In this document: positions 45,928-58,755 of the stretch, piece after piece
Numbering within the stretch: the first letter of the stretch is position 1
Layout: the number at the start of each line of letters is the position of its first letter
DNA from: Tuctoria greenei
Taxonomy: Eukaryota; Streptophyta; Magnoliopsida; Poales; Poaceae
Assembly: GCA_036927565.1 (NCBI GenBank)
Contig: JAYESD010000009.1
Coordinates: 24,085,601 to 24,149,600, forward strand
Direction of reading: 5' to 3'
DNA length: 64,000 nt
The notes under the pieces: generated by a model
Seen by the model: the letters and a program-made list of their open reading frames with translations, nothing else
Told to the model about the DNA's origin: nothing
The model's database searches: none
Translations under genes and position numbers: made by a program

Positions 45928-47478
45928 TGTTGATGGGTGTTATATACCAATTTCACTCGTGAATATAACTCAATTATGTGAATGAAATATCATTTCCTGC
46001 ACACATCAACTTTCTATTTAATCTATTTCCACTTGTCTTTGGAGAAAGTAGTGCATGCAGACAATCTATGCAAAATTGAAGTGAAACAAGGGGATGGATC
46101 CTACATAATATCGTTCCAGCCAATCAGGCGATGCCATGTGACATCACATGGATCAAATGGCCCACTAACAGAAGTATTCGAGGCCATCCAATGGTGTAGC
46201 ACCCATATAAGTCAATGGGACCCACCTGGTAGTCACCCTGAGGAAGCACACCAGAAATGGTCAACATTTCTGTTTGGCTGACTAGGGGGTTCGGCCGGAT
46301 CCTTCCTGGCACCAAACTTGGTCAACTTCCATTTGTCGACTCCCTATGATGCTCCGGTCATGATGAAGACTGATTCTCGCACTTTTAGTGGCGGGAACCC
46401 ACCCTTCTCCAAGCTATAAATTGGACCCCTCACCACTGACTTTAACACACACCACTTGAGTATTCATACATTGTATCCACTACTCTCCATAGGTTTAGAG
46501 TTGTATAGGTTGTAGAGAGGAGAGCCTATAGTCCATAGTCCAAGTACGAGAGGAGTAGAAGGAGTCTCTTCCCAATTTCCAATTGGGAAAGGTATGGCTC
46601 TTATATTCCTATTTGTATTTGTGACTTTATTGTTAATAAAGATGTTATCTTTAGTCTTCCATTGTTCATATACTTGGATGAAGCGTTTCTTGTTTGATTG
46701 TGGATTCCATGTATGTGGTAGAAGTATTTATGATTATGCTATACCATTATCATTATATCATTATAAACACTACAAACCCCCACTATAGTCTAATTAGCTA
46801 TGATATGATTATGTTGACATGAACCACTTGTGCTATGAATTAACATTGGTTCAATAATGATTTAGTTCATTGCCTTAGGATGTCTTGTGCCTAGGTTCTT
46901 AAGGTAATTACTTAATATGCTAGCATGGTGCTAGGATAGAGAGTAGCATTGAATAAACTGTATGCCCACGGATTGAAGAGGTAGGCAGTAGGTGGGGACA
47001 ACCCTATCTGTCCTTGGTAATCCTCCACGGTTGGCTATGCCACATGCTCTTCGAGGGAGTCATCCTAGTATTGCTAGGGGTAAACCCATGCCCGCTGTGT
47101 TAATTCACTTAGCATGAGAATTCATAATTGACATGATCATTGTAAATTAACCTAGGTTATGTATATGTACATTAGAAGCATTGTAGGAGTCTATAACTTG
47201 TTCTTAGCCTGGTCCCTCTTTACCCTACATTATACCCTTAGGATAGAATACTCTTGTGTTTGTCACACTACATCAATTACCCTTTATCCATCCTTTCTAG
47301 AACCCTACCTAGGCCAACATAGCCTCTTCATTTGATAATTGTTTTACTTCCATCTAGCCTTCCTTTGGGAGAATATAAATGACACACTTTGTGAATATTC
47401 TTATAGGGGGAATGCTAAATCGACAGTTTCCGTGCGCTTGCAGATTTACTTGTATAATCTAAAATCAATTAACAAACA
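45928..47478 (+). repeat. T1 LTR (1,551 bp)
   Basis: Starts TGTTGATGGGTG after a polypurine tract and ends AACAAACA before a PBS-like TTGGCACCACTGCTAGAG (47482-47499). TATA (gctataaatt, 46413-46422). The phrases 'tccgtgcgcttgc' and 'ggtgctaggatagagag' are typical of LTR downstream ends in the Tat/Athila group. It serves as 3' LTR of copy A and 5' LTR of copy B. Confidence 0.7.
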
Positions 47479-47481
47479 TTT

Positions 47482-50183
47482 TTGGCACCACTGCTAGAGA
47501 TGAATTGTTAGTAGTGCGTAGGAACCGTCAACAATGATCCAAGCCATGAATATTCACATTATTTGTGAAAATCCATGTCAACATGGGCCACTTGGGGAAT
47601 CATTTCCCTAAATACCCATGAGGATTCTTCTTTCCAAACACAACTCCAAAGGCTATCACCTACAAGGAGGTCAAGGGTGGAATAAATATCACCCTTGTAA
47701 TCAAGGAGGCTATGGGAATTTCAAGTGATTTAAGTTCAACTAGCCTACTTTGGAGTATCTTGTCCATGGACAAGCATGAAATCAAGACAACATTTACATG
47801 AAGTTCGTGGCCAAGGACAAGAAAATTAAAGAGCATTCAAAATCCAAGATGTCCCACAATCACTTGTTGGGATTCCTACCCTTCGACCAAACCCGTGCAA
47901 CCTAAGGCATGTGACATTGTGGATGAAGCATTTCTTGTTTGATTGTGGAGTCCACATATCATCATGCCCAAGGAAATATTTGATCCATGATCAAAGTATG
48001 GGTTAACTCAAAAGAAGATCAAGAGGTCGAAGTGGAACCCCTAAATAAGGACAAGCCTCACTATCCTCATGATAGAATATCTTCAAGAGGGAATAGCTAT
48101 CACTACATTAACAAGTCTTCATCAAGATGACGAAGAGGCTAGGTCCATCATGTGGTCCACATGTCCAACTAACATGCCAAAAGGGATTTTGCATGTCGAT
48201 CAAGAGAAGTTGTCCACATCTTCAACTCCAGGATTGGACAACAAATCATCGAACCAAACAGAACGGAGGTATGTACCACTCATTGGGCTTCAAATTCGAT
48301 GAGCCATTGCCAATAGGTTAATTGGTAGTTATATTTTGATTTCTCAATTGCATATTTGATTTTCCTATCAGTCCTTGCATTTGCATTTAGCATGTTTGAA
48401 TTTTTAGACATGCATGTTGGAAAGTAAAATTTCCAACCATCATAAAACTAGAATTTTGAATTATGAAATAATTTTTTTTGGATATGAACCTTGAGCGTAA
48501 CCACTTGAATTCATCTTCCCAATTCAAAAAAAAAATTTCCCTTAATATTCAATGCATTTGCATGTTGTTTCAAGTTGAGTAAAACAATTTGACAAAGGGT
48601 ACAACATGCTTTTGAGCTAACGTAACCCGTTTTCGAGTTGTTTTGTTTGTTCATGATTTTAGTGCAGCCAGGAGAAAATTTTTGAAGAGGTTGGAAGGCC
48701 TCATCAAGCGCATATTCCTTCATCAATCTCATTTTGAGTTCATGGTGGTGGAATGCTCAAGATTGTGGCTCAATGGAGGAGCAAGATGAAGCTCATTCAA
48801 CTCCAACCTCAACTTGGCAGAAGACATTGAATATAAAGGCTACATCAAAATTCATGGTCGTGAGTTTCTCACACAATGACCTTCAACCTGGACTGCTCTC
48901 CTATTGAGGTACAAGTTTAAAATTTTCCATCGTTTGAATTGCATTAGGATTGAATGATTTTTTCATACATTGGTGAGGAAGGTTTACACCTTCTTATCAA
49001 TCAATTCTTATGCATCCTCACGAGATTAAGTGCTAGCACTGCTATTTTTTCAAAAAGAATGTCACCTTACGTGGGAATAAATTTAAACAAGTACCTAAAA
49101 TTTCATAAGCATTGCTAAAATTGACTTAGACACTTTCTACCTAGGTAATGCTTATGGAATTACATAATGGTTGAGTTGGTATGTAGCAACCTAGGAATAG
49201 TGATGTCCATAATTTTGATTTGAAACTAATTCATGCATGGATCACTTCAAATTCCTAGGTAAGAAATTAGAAATGTTCAGGAGGATAAATTTGAGAATCT
49301 TGTTTGACATGATCCAAATGATACAATTTGCTCTTGTGTAAAATACTATGATGGTTAAAAAATTTACATGGTGAAGGGATCCATATAGTGTATTTATATC
49401 ACTTGAATTGTTATGAGTAGGAGCTTTAGAAAATGTGCAAATTGATTTATCCATAAAGCCCCACTCTTATCAATGAATAATACATTGTTTATGGATACAC
49501 TTGAATTTGAACCCAATGCATCTTTGATTTTTATCTTCCCCGTACATACAAATCAAAATTCGGTTAGCTAATCCAAAAATTCATTTGTACGAGTGTCGGG
49601 AGCTAACCATCCCTTTCTATCATAGAGGGGAAGTTTGCAGGAGTGATATTACTATGCAGGCATTCAATGGTCCAATGGTTGGAAACCCTAAGAGGATTCC
49701 ATTTCAACATCTCTTGGTTAAGGAGTAAATTCGGATGGTTCATACCTTTCGGAAATTTAGCCAGAAGCTCAACCATGACTATACGAGGTCAGAGATTTGA
49801 CACAGAGACCCTCCATGAGCAACCAATGGGCTCCCACGAATATGTGAGAGCATTATGCTCTCAACTATTATAAGCACTCATTCCAGCTCAAGAGAATTGC
49901 CACCATCATTGGGTGTAAGTTATTCCATAGTGGTTGAAAGGTATGATGCACCTTAACCAAGGAATGACAATATCACATCCAATGTACATTGGGTGCAAGT
50001 TGTTTCTATATGGCTAGAAGGTATACCTTAGCCAAGGAACAACAGATCACACTCAATCCATGTTGAGTGCACGTCATCCCTTTGTGGTTATAGGTATGTT
50101 GTACCTTAGCCAAAGAATAACGGATCGTACTCAACACATGTTGGGTACATGTCACTCCTTTGTGGCTAAAGGTTGTCATTACA
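47482..50183 (+). mobile_element. T1 copy B, internal region (left part)
   Basis: Starts with the PBS-like site and continues through decayed, mostly non-coding sequence. Short open pieces (48069-48302, 49643-49873) are not recognised. It is interrupted at 50184 by G2; the rest follows at 60196. 49925-50180 is a minisatellite. Confidence 0.6.
49925..50183. repeat. T1 minisatellite, about 75-80 bp period
   Basis: About three units with 'ggtatgnngcaccttagccaaggaa...' and a central palindrome in each (CCAATGTACATTGG, CAATCCATGTTGAG, CAACACATGTTG). Two more units continue at 60205-60320, on the far side of the G2 insertion, proving both halves are one array. Confidence 0.75.
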
Positions 50184-52895
50184 TGTAACACCCTCATTTT
50201 CATGCATAATGCATTGCATACATAATCATACATGTTTAACATTAAGCAACCTTAAAAGGAACAAGATTAAAATGAATTTAGGTTTAATCAAGAATCTAAG
50301 TGTGCCAGGTACGGACTTGTCCGGCCTCCAACCCGGACTAGTCCGGTATCCCTCCCTGTTCAGAAATTCGGATTTCTTCAGAGCCTAGACTTGTTCGGCA
50401 CATTGCACGGACTAGTTCGGTTGAGCTCTTGATGTTGTTCAGACTTGTCCGATTTCTAGCGGACTAGTTCGATCTTGTCCAAGTTTTCAGTCCGGATCAG
50501 CCTTTTCTAGCCACCCCAGACTTGTCCGACCTTTTGTACCGGACTTGTCCGAAAACCTCTCTGTTCCAAAACATACTTGTTCGGTCCCTTTACCGGACTA
50601 GTCCACCTTGCAAAATTCAACTCCGATTCTGATTTCTTCCACGATTGGTTCTTGGGTAATTTCCTAAATTGGGCCCAAGAACTTCATGCCCAACATCAGA
50701 GGAGCCTAAGTGGACCCCACCTCAGCCCCTACTCGTCTCCCATCGAATTCTAATTGGAATTCACCCCAAAACCCTACCTCTCACACCCTATATAAGCAAC
50801 CCAATACCGCACACCTCTCCATCACAATTGGAAACCCTCGCTGCCACCTTTCCTTGTGCCATCATCAAGAAGGAGTCCAGAAGAAGGAGAAGAGGGAGAA
50901 GGATCAATCAAGATCGATCTTTGTCAAATTTTCGACATTGACGTTCTTCATCACCAAAATCGTCATCAACACCTCTCATCAAGCCCTAATCGTCAAGAAT
51001 CAAGTGTTGCACCCAATTCTTGATCGTTGGATCCCTAAACTCACGGTACACCTTCTACATTCACATTTCTACGTCAATTCACCCCTTGATCGAGCTGTCC
51101 AGAAAACCCTATTTTCGCAGTTCCTGGCTAGGGCGGACTAGTCCAGCCCTGGAACCGAACTTGTCTGGTGTTCTGATCTGTTTTGTGTTGAATTGATCCC
51201 AATTTGATCTAAATCGATTCAAAACTTGTTCAATCTGGTTAAAAACCATTATAACTAGTTAGTAAACATTGATAGCAAGTCATTAACTAGTTTTACCTCA
51301 CAATTGCCTTAATCATGCATATCATGGCATATTGAGTATTATGTGAGCATTATTTGATTGTAAAGTTGTTTTGCATGATTGTCGCACGGAATTGAAGGCA
51401 ACGCTGTTGAGAGTTCTTTCGAGGACCTTCAGAACCAGAACTTCGAAGCTTTTGATCCAAACCAAGCCTAAAGCAAGACAATTGTCCTTGATCATTTTGA
51501 TTCAGGTTTTAAATGTTTTGTTTGCAAATTGCATGCTTGTGTCAAATTAATGGGAAAACCCAATTGTAGGAGTTTATTACTCTTGTATGACCACCCATGC
51601 CGCTCGAAAACAAAGTAGAGAGTCGGGAAGGGTATTTTACACTTTTGCTTCGCATTACTCGATTCGGTTTGGGAAACAATCATATTGCTTAATTATAAAC
51701 TATTGAACACTTAATCAAGAGAATTGATATTAATGACTATTTAGCAACATGGTACCTAGGGATCTAAGCAAGCCGATTACGTGGAAAGGGTTGTACTATT
51801 TTGGTGGTTTTGCTTGCTTTAGATCTAAGGACCGGTTTGTGGAGCGACCATCTAGGATTTACAGTACCACCGCAGGGTCATGTATGGGTGCGACTTAGCT
51901 GACTAATTAGCTGACTATTTGGACCAATTGAAAAGCTCGGGGAAGGGGTAGTCTGATTGGTTTGCAGTGATGGTGGGACTACCCTAGAATCCGAATGGCT
52001 CAAGAGCGGGCTCTTGGTTGGATGTTCTCAGTTGGAGAAATCATCATCGGTGAAACCTCAATGGGGTCTAAATATGCTAGTAATCACTTTGTAAAGGCTA
52101 TTTTGTCATCTATTGGACACACACCTAAGGAAGTGTGATACAGTATATTTTAGATTCCCTAGTGATCGAAAGGTGATGAAATCACGAACTTGTGGGTAAA
52201 GTGGTACAACCTCTGCAGAGTGTGTTAAAACTATCATGATGGCCGTGCTCCCAGTTATTGACCTTTAACATGGTTTAATGGCTGGAATTTAATTGGGGAT
52301 TTGTATTGGTTCAGTAATTGGCTTTGGAATATGGAATTGATGAAATTGAGACATATGAGCAGTTATGAGTTGATTATGGATTATTATTGCTGGTATTGGT
52401 TACTTAGTTGAAATTAATGTTATTGGGTTATTTTGGAAAGGACCACACTTAATGATCATATAATTGCATTTTTAATTGTTTTGGATGTACTTTTATGCAA
52501 TTAGCCATTTAATTATCATTCCTTTTTTAAGCTACAGGTCATACTTTCCCACACTTGCTAAGTACGACATGTGCTCGCCCTTTCTATTCCCCCAACAAAA
52601 TCAGACACAGATGATAACATGGAGTACCAGGAGGTCTTCGAGGAGTTCTAGGCGTGTGTGTTACCGTCAGGCTTGTCTCCTGGAGTTGGAGTCTTAGTGT
52701 TTAGTGTTTTCCGCTGCAGTTGTTTAGAGCTTGTATTCAGGACTATTTGGTTGTGATAAGGTACTATTATTAGTGTTATTATTAGAGACATGGTTTTATC
52801 TGTTTATCATTTTTAAATCACTTGTGTATGTGTGTTAAACATCCTGGGCACACATATGCATTACACTTGGTTCACTTTTGGGACCAGGTGTCACA
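50184..52895 (+). repeat. G2 5' LTR (2,712 bp)
   Basis: TGTAACACCC...GGTGTCACA. TATA (cctatataag, 50788-50797). Paired GGAC(NN)GTCC words lie at 50308-50615, upstream of TATA, and at 51135-51175. Homologous to 4547-6521 (reverse), 55800-56295 and 58756-60195. Confidence 0.85.
50308..50615. repeat. Paired GGAC(NN)GTCC words in G2 U3
   Basis: About ten words in five pairs (for example 50314/50336 and 50458/50479). The two words of a pair are about 22 bp apart, mostly an ACTTGT-centred then an ACTAGT-centred form. The array is repeated at 58885-59170 in the 3' LTR. Confidence 0.85.
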
Positions 52896-52910
52896 AATTG
52901 GTATCAGAGC
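52896..52910 (+). promoter_or_regulatory. G2 primer-binding site
   Basis: AATTGGTATCAGAGC, adjacent to the LTR end; complementary to initiator methionine tRNA. Confidence 0.85.
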
Positions 52911-53180
52911 TAGGTTTGACCGTAGGACGCAAGCCTAGGTAGAATGCACACCACAAATCACTTAAGACTTCTTCCCTATTCTGAATTTACCTGTTTTGCA
53001 TTATTTTGTCCCCACTAGCTATATAAAGTGGAAAAAATGTGTTTTTTTGCTGCTGCTGCAATTTTTTCCACTTTTCCATCTTTTTGAGCAAATGCACATC
53101 CTCTCATCTTAATTTTTGGCTGCTACAATTTCAGAAATGATATCTACATTTTCCTATAATTTCTCATGTTTTTCTTATAG

Positions 53181-54050
53181 ATGACTCACACCAAAATGAC
53201 AGCCTGCAAGAGAGCTCGTTTGCCACCCTTTGGAAGCAAGCTTAGGCCTCGCGAGGAGCTGCAAATGGAATTAGCCAAAAAGGAGGAAGCAGTGAGTTCT
53301 CCCGCAAAGGAATTTGAGCATGAACACTCCAACACGACGGAGGAAGATCCTAAGGAGGAGGAATCCTATGATGATGAAGAGGAAGAAGACCCTGAGATGG
53401 TGGAGTTCTATGAGAGTGAGGAAGAGGAAGGTGAAGCACATGAGGAGAATGAAGATGAAGCCCAAGATGAGGAGGAACCGCAAGGAGAGAACAAACCCGC
53501 TGCCCAAGAAGAAGTACCTGAAGCCTAAAGGAATGAATCACAGCCTAGCAAAGCCAGAAAGTAGGACAAATGCCTAGTTTACCGTGATGCCCAAGAATTC
53601 TATTCTGATGATACTGATGGAGGATTTGCAGCTAAGCAATTGAACGAGTTCCTTGATCTATGCAAAATGCACCCGGAGTATTATGTCAAGAGGATTCCTC
53701 GGCATGTATGTGAAGAATGGAGAGCTCAAGTTACTGTTCTTGCCAAAGATGAGGCGGTCACCCGACACTTTGTGTCCACATGGAGATCCACCAGGGAGCA
53801 AGCAATTGATGATGTGACTTGGGATGCACTTACTAGATTGTGCCACATCTATCAGGAGCAGGATGGAGGTACTAGTTTTGTGCTACATCCGCAACGCAAG
53901 AAGAGAACGAGAGAAATCTTAAAACCACAAAATGAGCTCAAATCAATTCTTGTGCCATTGACAGATCTCAGGAAGTACTGGTGAATTTGGGAAATCTCTA
54001 TGCTGATGCCATGGCGTAGGATCGAAGAGCACGTGAAAAGCTACCAAAGT
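53181..54050 (+). pseudogene. Unrecognised ORF in gag position of G2
   Basis: Plus-strand frame from ATG 53181 (MTHTKMTACKRARLPPFG) with in-frame TAA (53526-53528) and TAG (53562-53564), continuing in the same frame to TGA 53982-53984. After a frameshift it goes on (NLGNLYADAMA) to about 54050, where a foreign LTR-like insert starts. It is very acidic from residue 35 to 115 (Glu/Asp runs), then has a compact domain (LNEFLDLCKMHPEYYVKRIP, HVCEEWRAQVTVLAKDEAVT). No capsid signature, CCHC knuckle or protease. The minus-strand G2 has an ordinary gag at this place, so this copy resembles a gag-less partner family such as rice Spip beside RIRE3. Confidence 0.5.
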
Positions 54051-55795
54051 GGGGGTGAATGGTATATTAAAACTTTTCAGCGGAAGCAATGAAAACCCAA
54101 CCACTTCGGTAGAAAAATGATCTGTTAAAGAAATCATGTGACAAACTAATCTAACTGTGTTTCACCATGACAAAAGTGATAAATATAAGAAAGAATCAAG
54201 TCACGAAGACAACGCAACAAGAATCACTCAAATCCGTCAAGAGAAACTCAAGTTACGATTAAAAGATCGAACAAAGATCAATCTGTCCTACCCGAGAAAA
54301 ACAGTTCTGGAACGCTGCAAAGAAACTCGTGTAGATCAAAAACCAAAAATCCAATGACTGTGAAATTTTGACAGCTGATAGATAATCAAGTTCCGAAGAC
54401 AACCCAAAAAGAATCACGTCAATTGGATCTGTAAAACTCGCGTTATGATAAAACCACCAATGAAATGTAGTGTTGTCCAGAAACTCGACGAGTAAAACTT
54501 GTCTGGAACAAGTCGGACAAACAAGGCACAAAAGTTCCTTCAAACAACGAATTTTAATGATCAAACCACAGGTGGAACAGCCACAATTTCGTGCACCACG
54601 AGCTCTAGCCTCCATTGCTTATATAACCAGCCCTTAAGCAAACCCAAACTCAACTAGGACTCTAATCCTACTCAATTCACGAATCGAAACTTTCCATTAC
54701 TGCTCAAGACTCTTCTATACACAGATAGAAGCAATCTTAAGACTTCCAAACACCTTAGGAACGTATCCACATTCCTAAAACAACTCAAATTCATGACCCA
54801 CACGAAATCCTATCATAACCGACTCAAAACTTTCCCCATTTTAGTCAAACACGACTCAGCCGCAGTCTCAATCCATAACCTAGTCGGTTGGACCTTTCCG
54901 ACCAATTCTTTACGTCCACTTCTCTTCATCACACCTCGGAACCATGTATTCACATCCATGCACTCCTTGCACATGTGCAAACATCTTCCAACAACGTCCA
55001 TGATACCTTGATATGCATTGTTCTTGATTCAAACATGATGCGCGACCTCCCAATCAACTCAATCACAATTTCTCCCGAACTTGGTTGGGAACCTCATCTT
55101 CTCCCTAAGATTAGTTCAATGGATCCCATCACCGGCCATGTCTTGAACTCAAGAAACACCTGCACATGAATAAACAATCAATACTTTCGAGCACAAGTCC
55201 TCAACTTGACTCTCGTTAGTTCCGAAACCACAATATCTTACGTGAGCACCTCATATAAGCATGTTGCAAACCATAGTAAAATGATATCAACCATAACCAC
55301 CAAAACACACCAAAAACATAGCAAATGAATACTAAGCAATCTTTCTAACAATGTAAAGCAAGTTCAAAACATTTCACATTAAAAGCAGGAACATTGCGAT
55401 CAAGCTCCGAATCTTGCCAAAGCTAACCGGAGATTGAGCCAGAGCTTACCAAAGATAGTACAACCTAGCGCCGGAATTACCAAAGCTAGTACAACCTAGC
55501 GCTGGAGCTTACCAAAGCTAGTACAACCTAGTGGTGCAACTTACGAAAGCTAGTAGAACCTAGCGACGGAGCTTACCAAAGCTGGTCCGAACTAGTCAAC
55601 CCAAAAGCCGGAGCTAGAAAAACATGTCGGAGCTAACAAACATAAGTCGAACCTAGCAAAACATATCGGAACTGAACAAAGATATGCCGGAGCTATCAAA
55701 GACATGCCGGAGCTAAAAGCAAAGCTCACCGGAGCTACCCAAAAACATGTTGGACTTTGACAAAGCAAGTCGGACCTATTGTTGGACCTATTGTT
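54051..55795 (-). mobile_element. Unclassified LTR-like insert
   Basis: Left edge 'gggggtgaatggtatattaa' followed by 'cttttcagcggaagcaa' resembles, in reverse, the U5 end of SIRE/Opie-type copia LTRs. A minus-strand TATA (gcttatataac, about 54618) is present. No coding sequence. The right end is not defined, and the sequence beyond 55800 is a G2 LTR. It may be a solo or partial LTR placed by recombination. Confidence 0.45.
55440..55760. repeat. Minisatellite with CCGGAGCT words
   Basis: Units of about 37 bp ('accaaagctagtacaacctagcg', then 'ccggagctt') repeat four times (55450-55595), then shorter units of about 22-24 bp ('catgccggagcta', 'tcaaaga'). The GGAGCT word is shared with the G1 tail and LTR. 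Confidence 0.7.
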
Positions 55796-55799
55796 AAAC

Positions 55800-56295
55800 T
55801 TCACATACATATGATATTGATTTCAAATGTTTTAATGTACTTTTCAACAATTATTATATTTTTCATTTGAATCAGCTACATGTCATACTTTCCACACTTG
55901 CTGAGTACAACATGTACTCACCCTTGCAATTCCCCAGCAACAATTGCAGTTTAGGATTGGGAGTATAACGATGATAATGTGGAGTTCTAGGATGTGTGTT
56001 GCCGTCAACTTTGCCTGTGGATTGACTGGAGTTGCGCTATCCCTTATGCCTATTTGCTTAGTTGCCTAGTTTGCTTAATTAGTTTATTTCCGTTGCATTA
56101 GTTCAAACTTGTCATTAATGTTCATTAGAGCTTGTATTTGAGGATATTTTGAATTGTGTAATAAAAGTTCTAAATTAATATTGTTCTGTGGTAATTTTCT
56201 TTATACCCTTTTGTGAATGCACTCGTGTATGTGTGTTGAAAGTCATGGGCACACGTATGCATTCACTTGGTTCATTTTCAGAACCGGGTGTCGCA
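55800..56295 (+). repeat. G2 LTR, 3' part only
   Basis: Matches the last 500 bp of the 5' LTR ('tcatactttccacacttgct', 'ggatgtgtgttgccgtca') and ends GGTGTCGCA. It is followed directly, without PBS or gag, by reverse transcriptase coding sequence. Confidence 0.75.
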
Positions 56296-58740
56296 ACGGT
56301 CATGTCATTTGGATTGACTAATGCACCCGCATACTTCATGTATCTTATGAATAAGGTCTTCAAGGAGTATTTGGATAAGTTCATGGTAGTGTTCGTTGAT
56401 GACATCATGATCTACTCAAAGAGTGAAGAGAAGCACGAAGAGAATCTAAGGTTGATGTTGCAGAAATTCCGAGAGCACCAGTTGTATGCCAAGTTTAAAA
56501 AGTATCAATTCTGGTTAAGGGAGATATCATTCCTAGGCCATGTCATCTCTGGAGGAGGAGTGTCAGTTGACCAAGTAAAGGTTAGGGATGTGCTAAAGTG
56601 GGAACTGCCACAAAATGTGAAGGAAATAAGGAGTTTTCTTGGAATGGTTGGATATTACTGCCGGGTCATCAAGGACTTTTTCCAAGATAGTGAAGCCCAT
56701 GACGGAACTGTTAATGAAGGAGAAGCCTTTCAAGTGGACACAAGCTTGTCAGGACAGTTTTGAGGAGCTAAAGAAGAGGTTAACAACAACACTTGTGTTG
56801 GTATTGCCAGATGTGAGCAAGAGTTTTGATAACTATTGCAATGCGTCAAGGCAAGGACATGGTTGTGTATTGATGCAAGAAGGCTGAGTAGTAGCTTATG
56901 CATCCAGGCAATTGAAGAAACACGAGTAGAATTATTGTACACATGATCTCAAACTTGCAGCTGTAGTGCATGCATTGAAGATTTGGAGACATTATGTTCT
57001 TGGCCATAGATGTGAGATTTACACGGATCACAATAGTCTCAAGTACATATTCACGCAAATAGATCTGAGTTTGAGGCAGCGAAGATAGTTGGGACTCATT
57101 AAGGATTATCATGCGGGAATAAATTATCATCCGAGAAAAGCCAATGTAGTGGCTGATGCTTTTAGTCGAAGAGGAGCCAGCCACCAACTCACCGTTAGGG
57201 AGTTGCCATCCGAGTTATGCAAGGAGTTTGAACGGTTGAATCTTGGATTTGTGATTGAGATGGGAGCAATAGATGTGAATCCAACACTAGAGCAAAAAAT
57301 AAGAGAAGTCCAGACAAAGGATGAAGAAATCAAGGAAATTAGAGAAAGAATCCGAGAAGGGAGAGAATTCAGATTTGATGAGGACAACCATGGTACCCTA
57401 TGGCTTGGGAAATGGATTGTTGTGCCTAATGAGAAGTGTCTCCAATGGTTGATATTAAAGTAGGCACATGACTCGCTTTACTCCATCCATCTCGGCTGTA
57501 CGAAGATGTATAAGGATTTGAAGACACGCCACTAGTGGGATGGCATGAAAAGGGACATAGCTCAGTATGTTGCGTTGTGTAATGTATTCAAGCGAGTCAA
57601 GGCTGAACATCAAAGGCTAGCTGGATTATTGCATCCATTGAAGATTCCGGAATGGAAATGGGAAGAGGTTGGTATGGATTTTATAGTTGGTTTACCTCGC
57701 ACTTGCAGGTTATGATTCAACATGGGTTATTGTGGATCAATTGAAAAAATCAGAGCATTTCATTCCCTCCAAGACTACTTACAGTGGAGCAAAGTTGGCA
57801 AAATTGTATATGGGATGGATAGTGTGCTTACACGGAGTACCGCAGAAAATATTGTCCGATAGAGGTTCTCAATTTACCTCAAGGTTCTAACAGAAGTTGC
57901 ACGAATCAATGGGAACTCAATTGATTTTCAGTTTCGCATATCACCCTCATATGGATGGACAAACTGAGAGGACGAACCAGATACTGGAAGACATGCTAAG
58001 GGCTTGTGTGCTAAAGTATGGAGGAAGTTGGGACAAGAGTCTGCCATATGCTGAATTCTCCTACAACAACAATTATCAAGCAAGTTTAAAGATGTCACCA
58101 TATGAAGCATTGTGTGGGAGAAGGTGTAGGACACCATTGTTTTAGAATGAGACAAAAGAGACTCAAGTATTTGGACCTGACATGATCCAGATGCCGAGAA
58201 GCATGTTTAGACAATCCACAAGAATTTGAGAGTTGCTCAATCAAGACAAAGGTGTTACGTGGCTAATAGACGAAGAAGCCTGTCTTTTGAGGTGGGAGAC
58301 TTCGTATACCCCAAGGTGTCACCCATACAAGGTCATAAGTGGTTTAATGTCAAAGGCAAGTTGGCACCTCTCTATATTGGACCATTCAAGATTTTGGACA
58401 AACAGGGAGAAGTAGCATATAAGTCGGAGATGCCTGCACATCTTTCTAATGTTCATGATGTGTTTCATGTTTCTCAGCTCAAGAAGTGTTTCATGGTTCC
58501 AGGAGAGCAAGTGGTCATGGAGGAATTGGAGCTTGAGGAAGATTTGACCTATGCTGAGTAACCTGTCAAAATTTTGGACACCATGTAAAGGGTTACAAGG
58601 AACAAGGTGATTAGATGGTCCAAAGTACAATGGAAGCAACATACAGAATCAGAAGCAACTTGGGAGCGAGAAAATGATCTCAAGAAGGAATTTCCCTATC
58701 TCTTTCCTTCTGCGTCGAATCTGGAAGGCGATATTCATTT
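56296..58740 (+). pseudogene. G2 pol: RT (C-terminal half), RNase H, integrase, chromodomain
   Basis: Plus-strand pol remnant. RT from VMSFGLTNAPAYFM through the FVDD catalytic box (VVFVDDIMIYSK, about 56390); RT connection (FLGHVISGGGVSV). RNase H: in-frame piece 56639-56887 then 56890-57130 (YTDHNSLKYIF, NVVADAFSR). Integrase zinc finger about 57470-57600, where the last cysteine is Phe (C-N-V-F). Core with MDF (about 57677), SDRGSQFTSRF (57857) and HPHMDGQTER (57950). Chromodomain-like end (VQWKQHTESEATWERENDL, about 58630). At least seven stops or frameshifts; one TGA (56885) replaces an Arg codon. A C-terminal chromodomain marks a chromovirus (Tekay/Del-type). Confidence 0.85.
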
Positions 58741-58755
58741 TAAGGGGGGTAGGTT
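58741..58755 (+). other. G2 polypurine tract
   Basis: TAAGGGGGGTAGG immediately before the 3' LTR. Confidence 0.75.

Noticed and set aside
53271..53507. Hydrophobic minus-strand frame resembling a membrane protein
   Set aside because: Reverse complement of an acidic Glu/Asp run, which always gives Leu/Phe-rich antisense.
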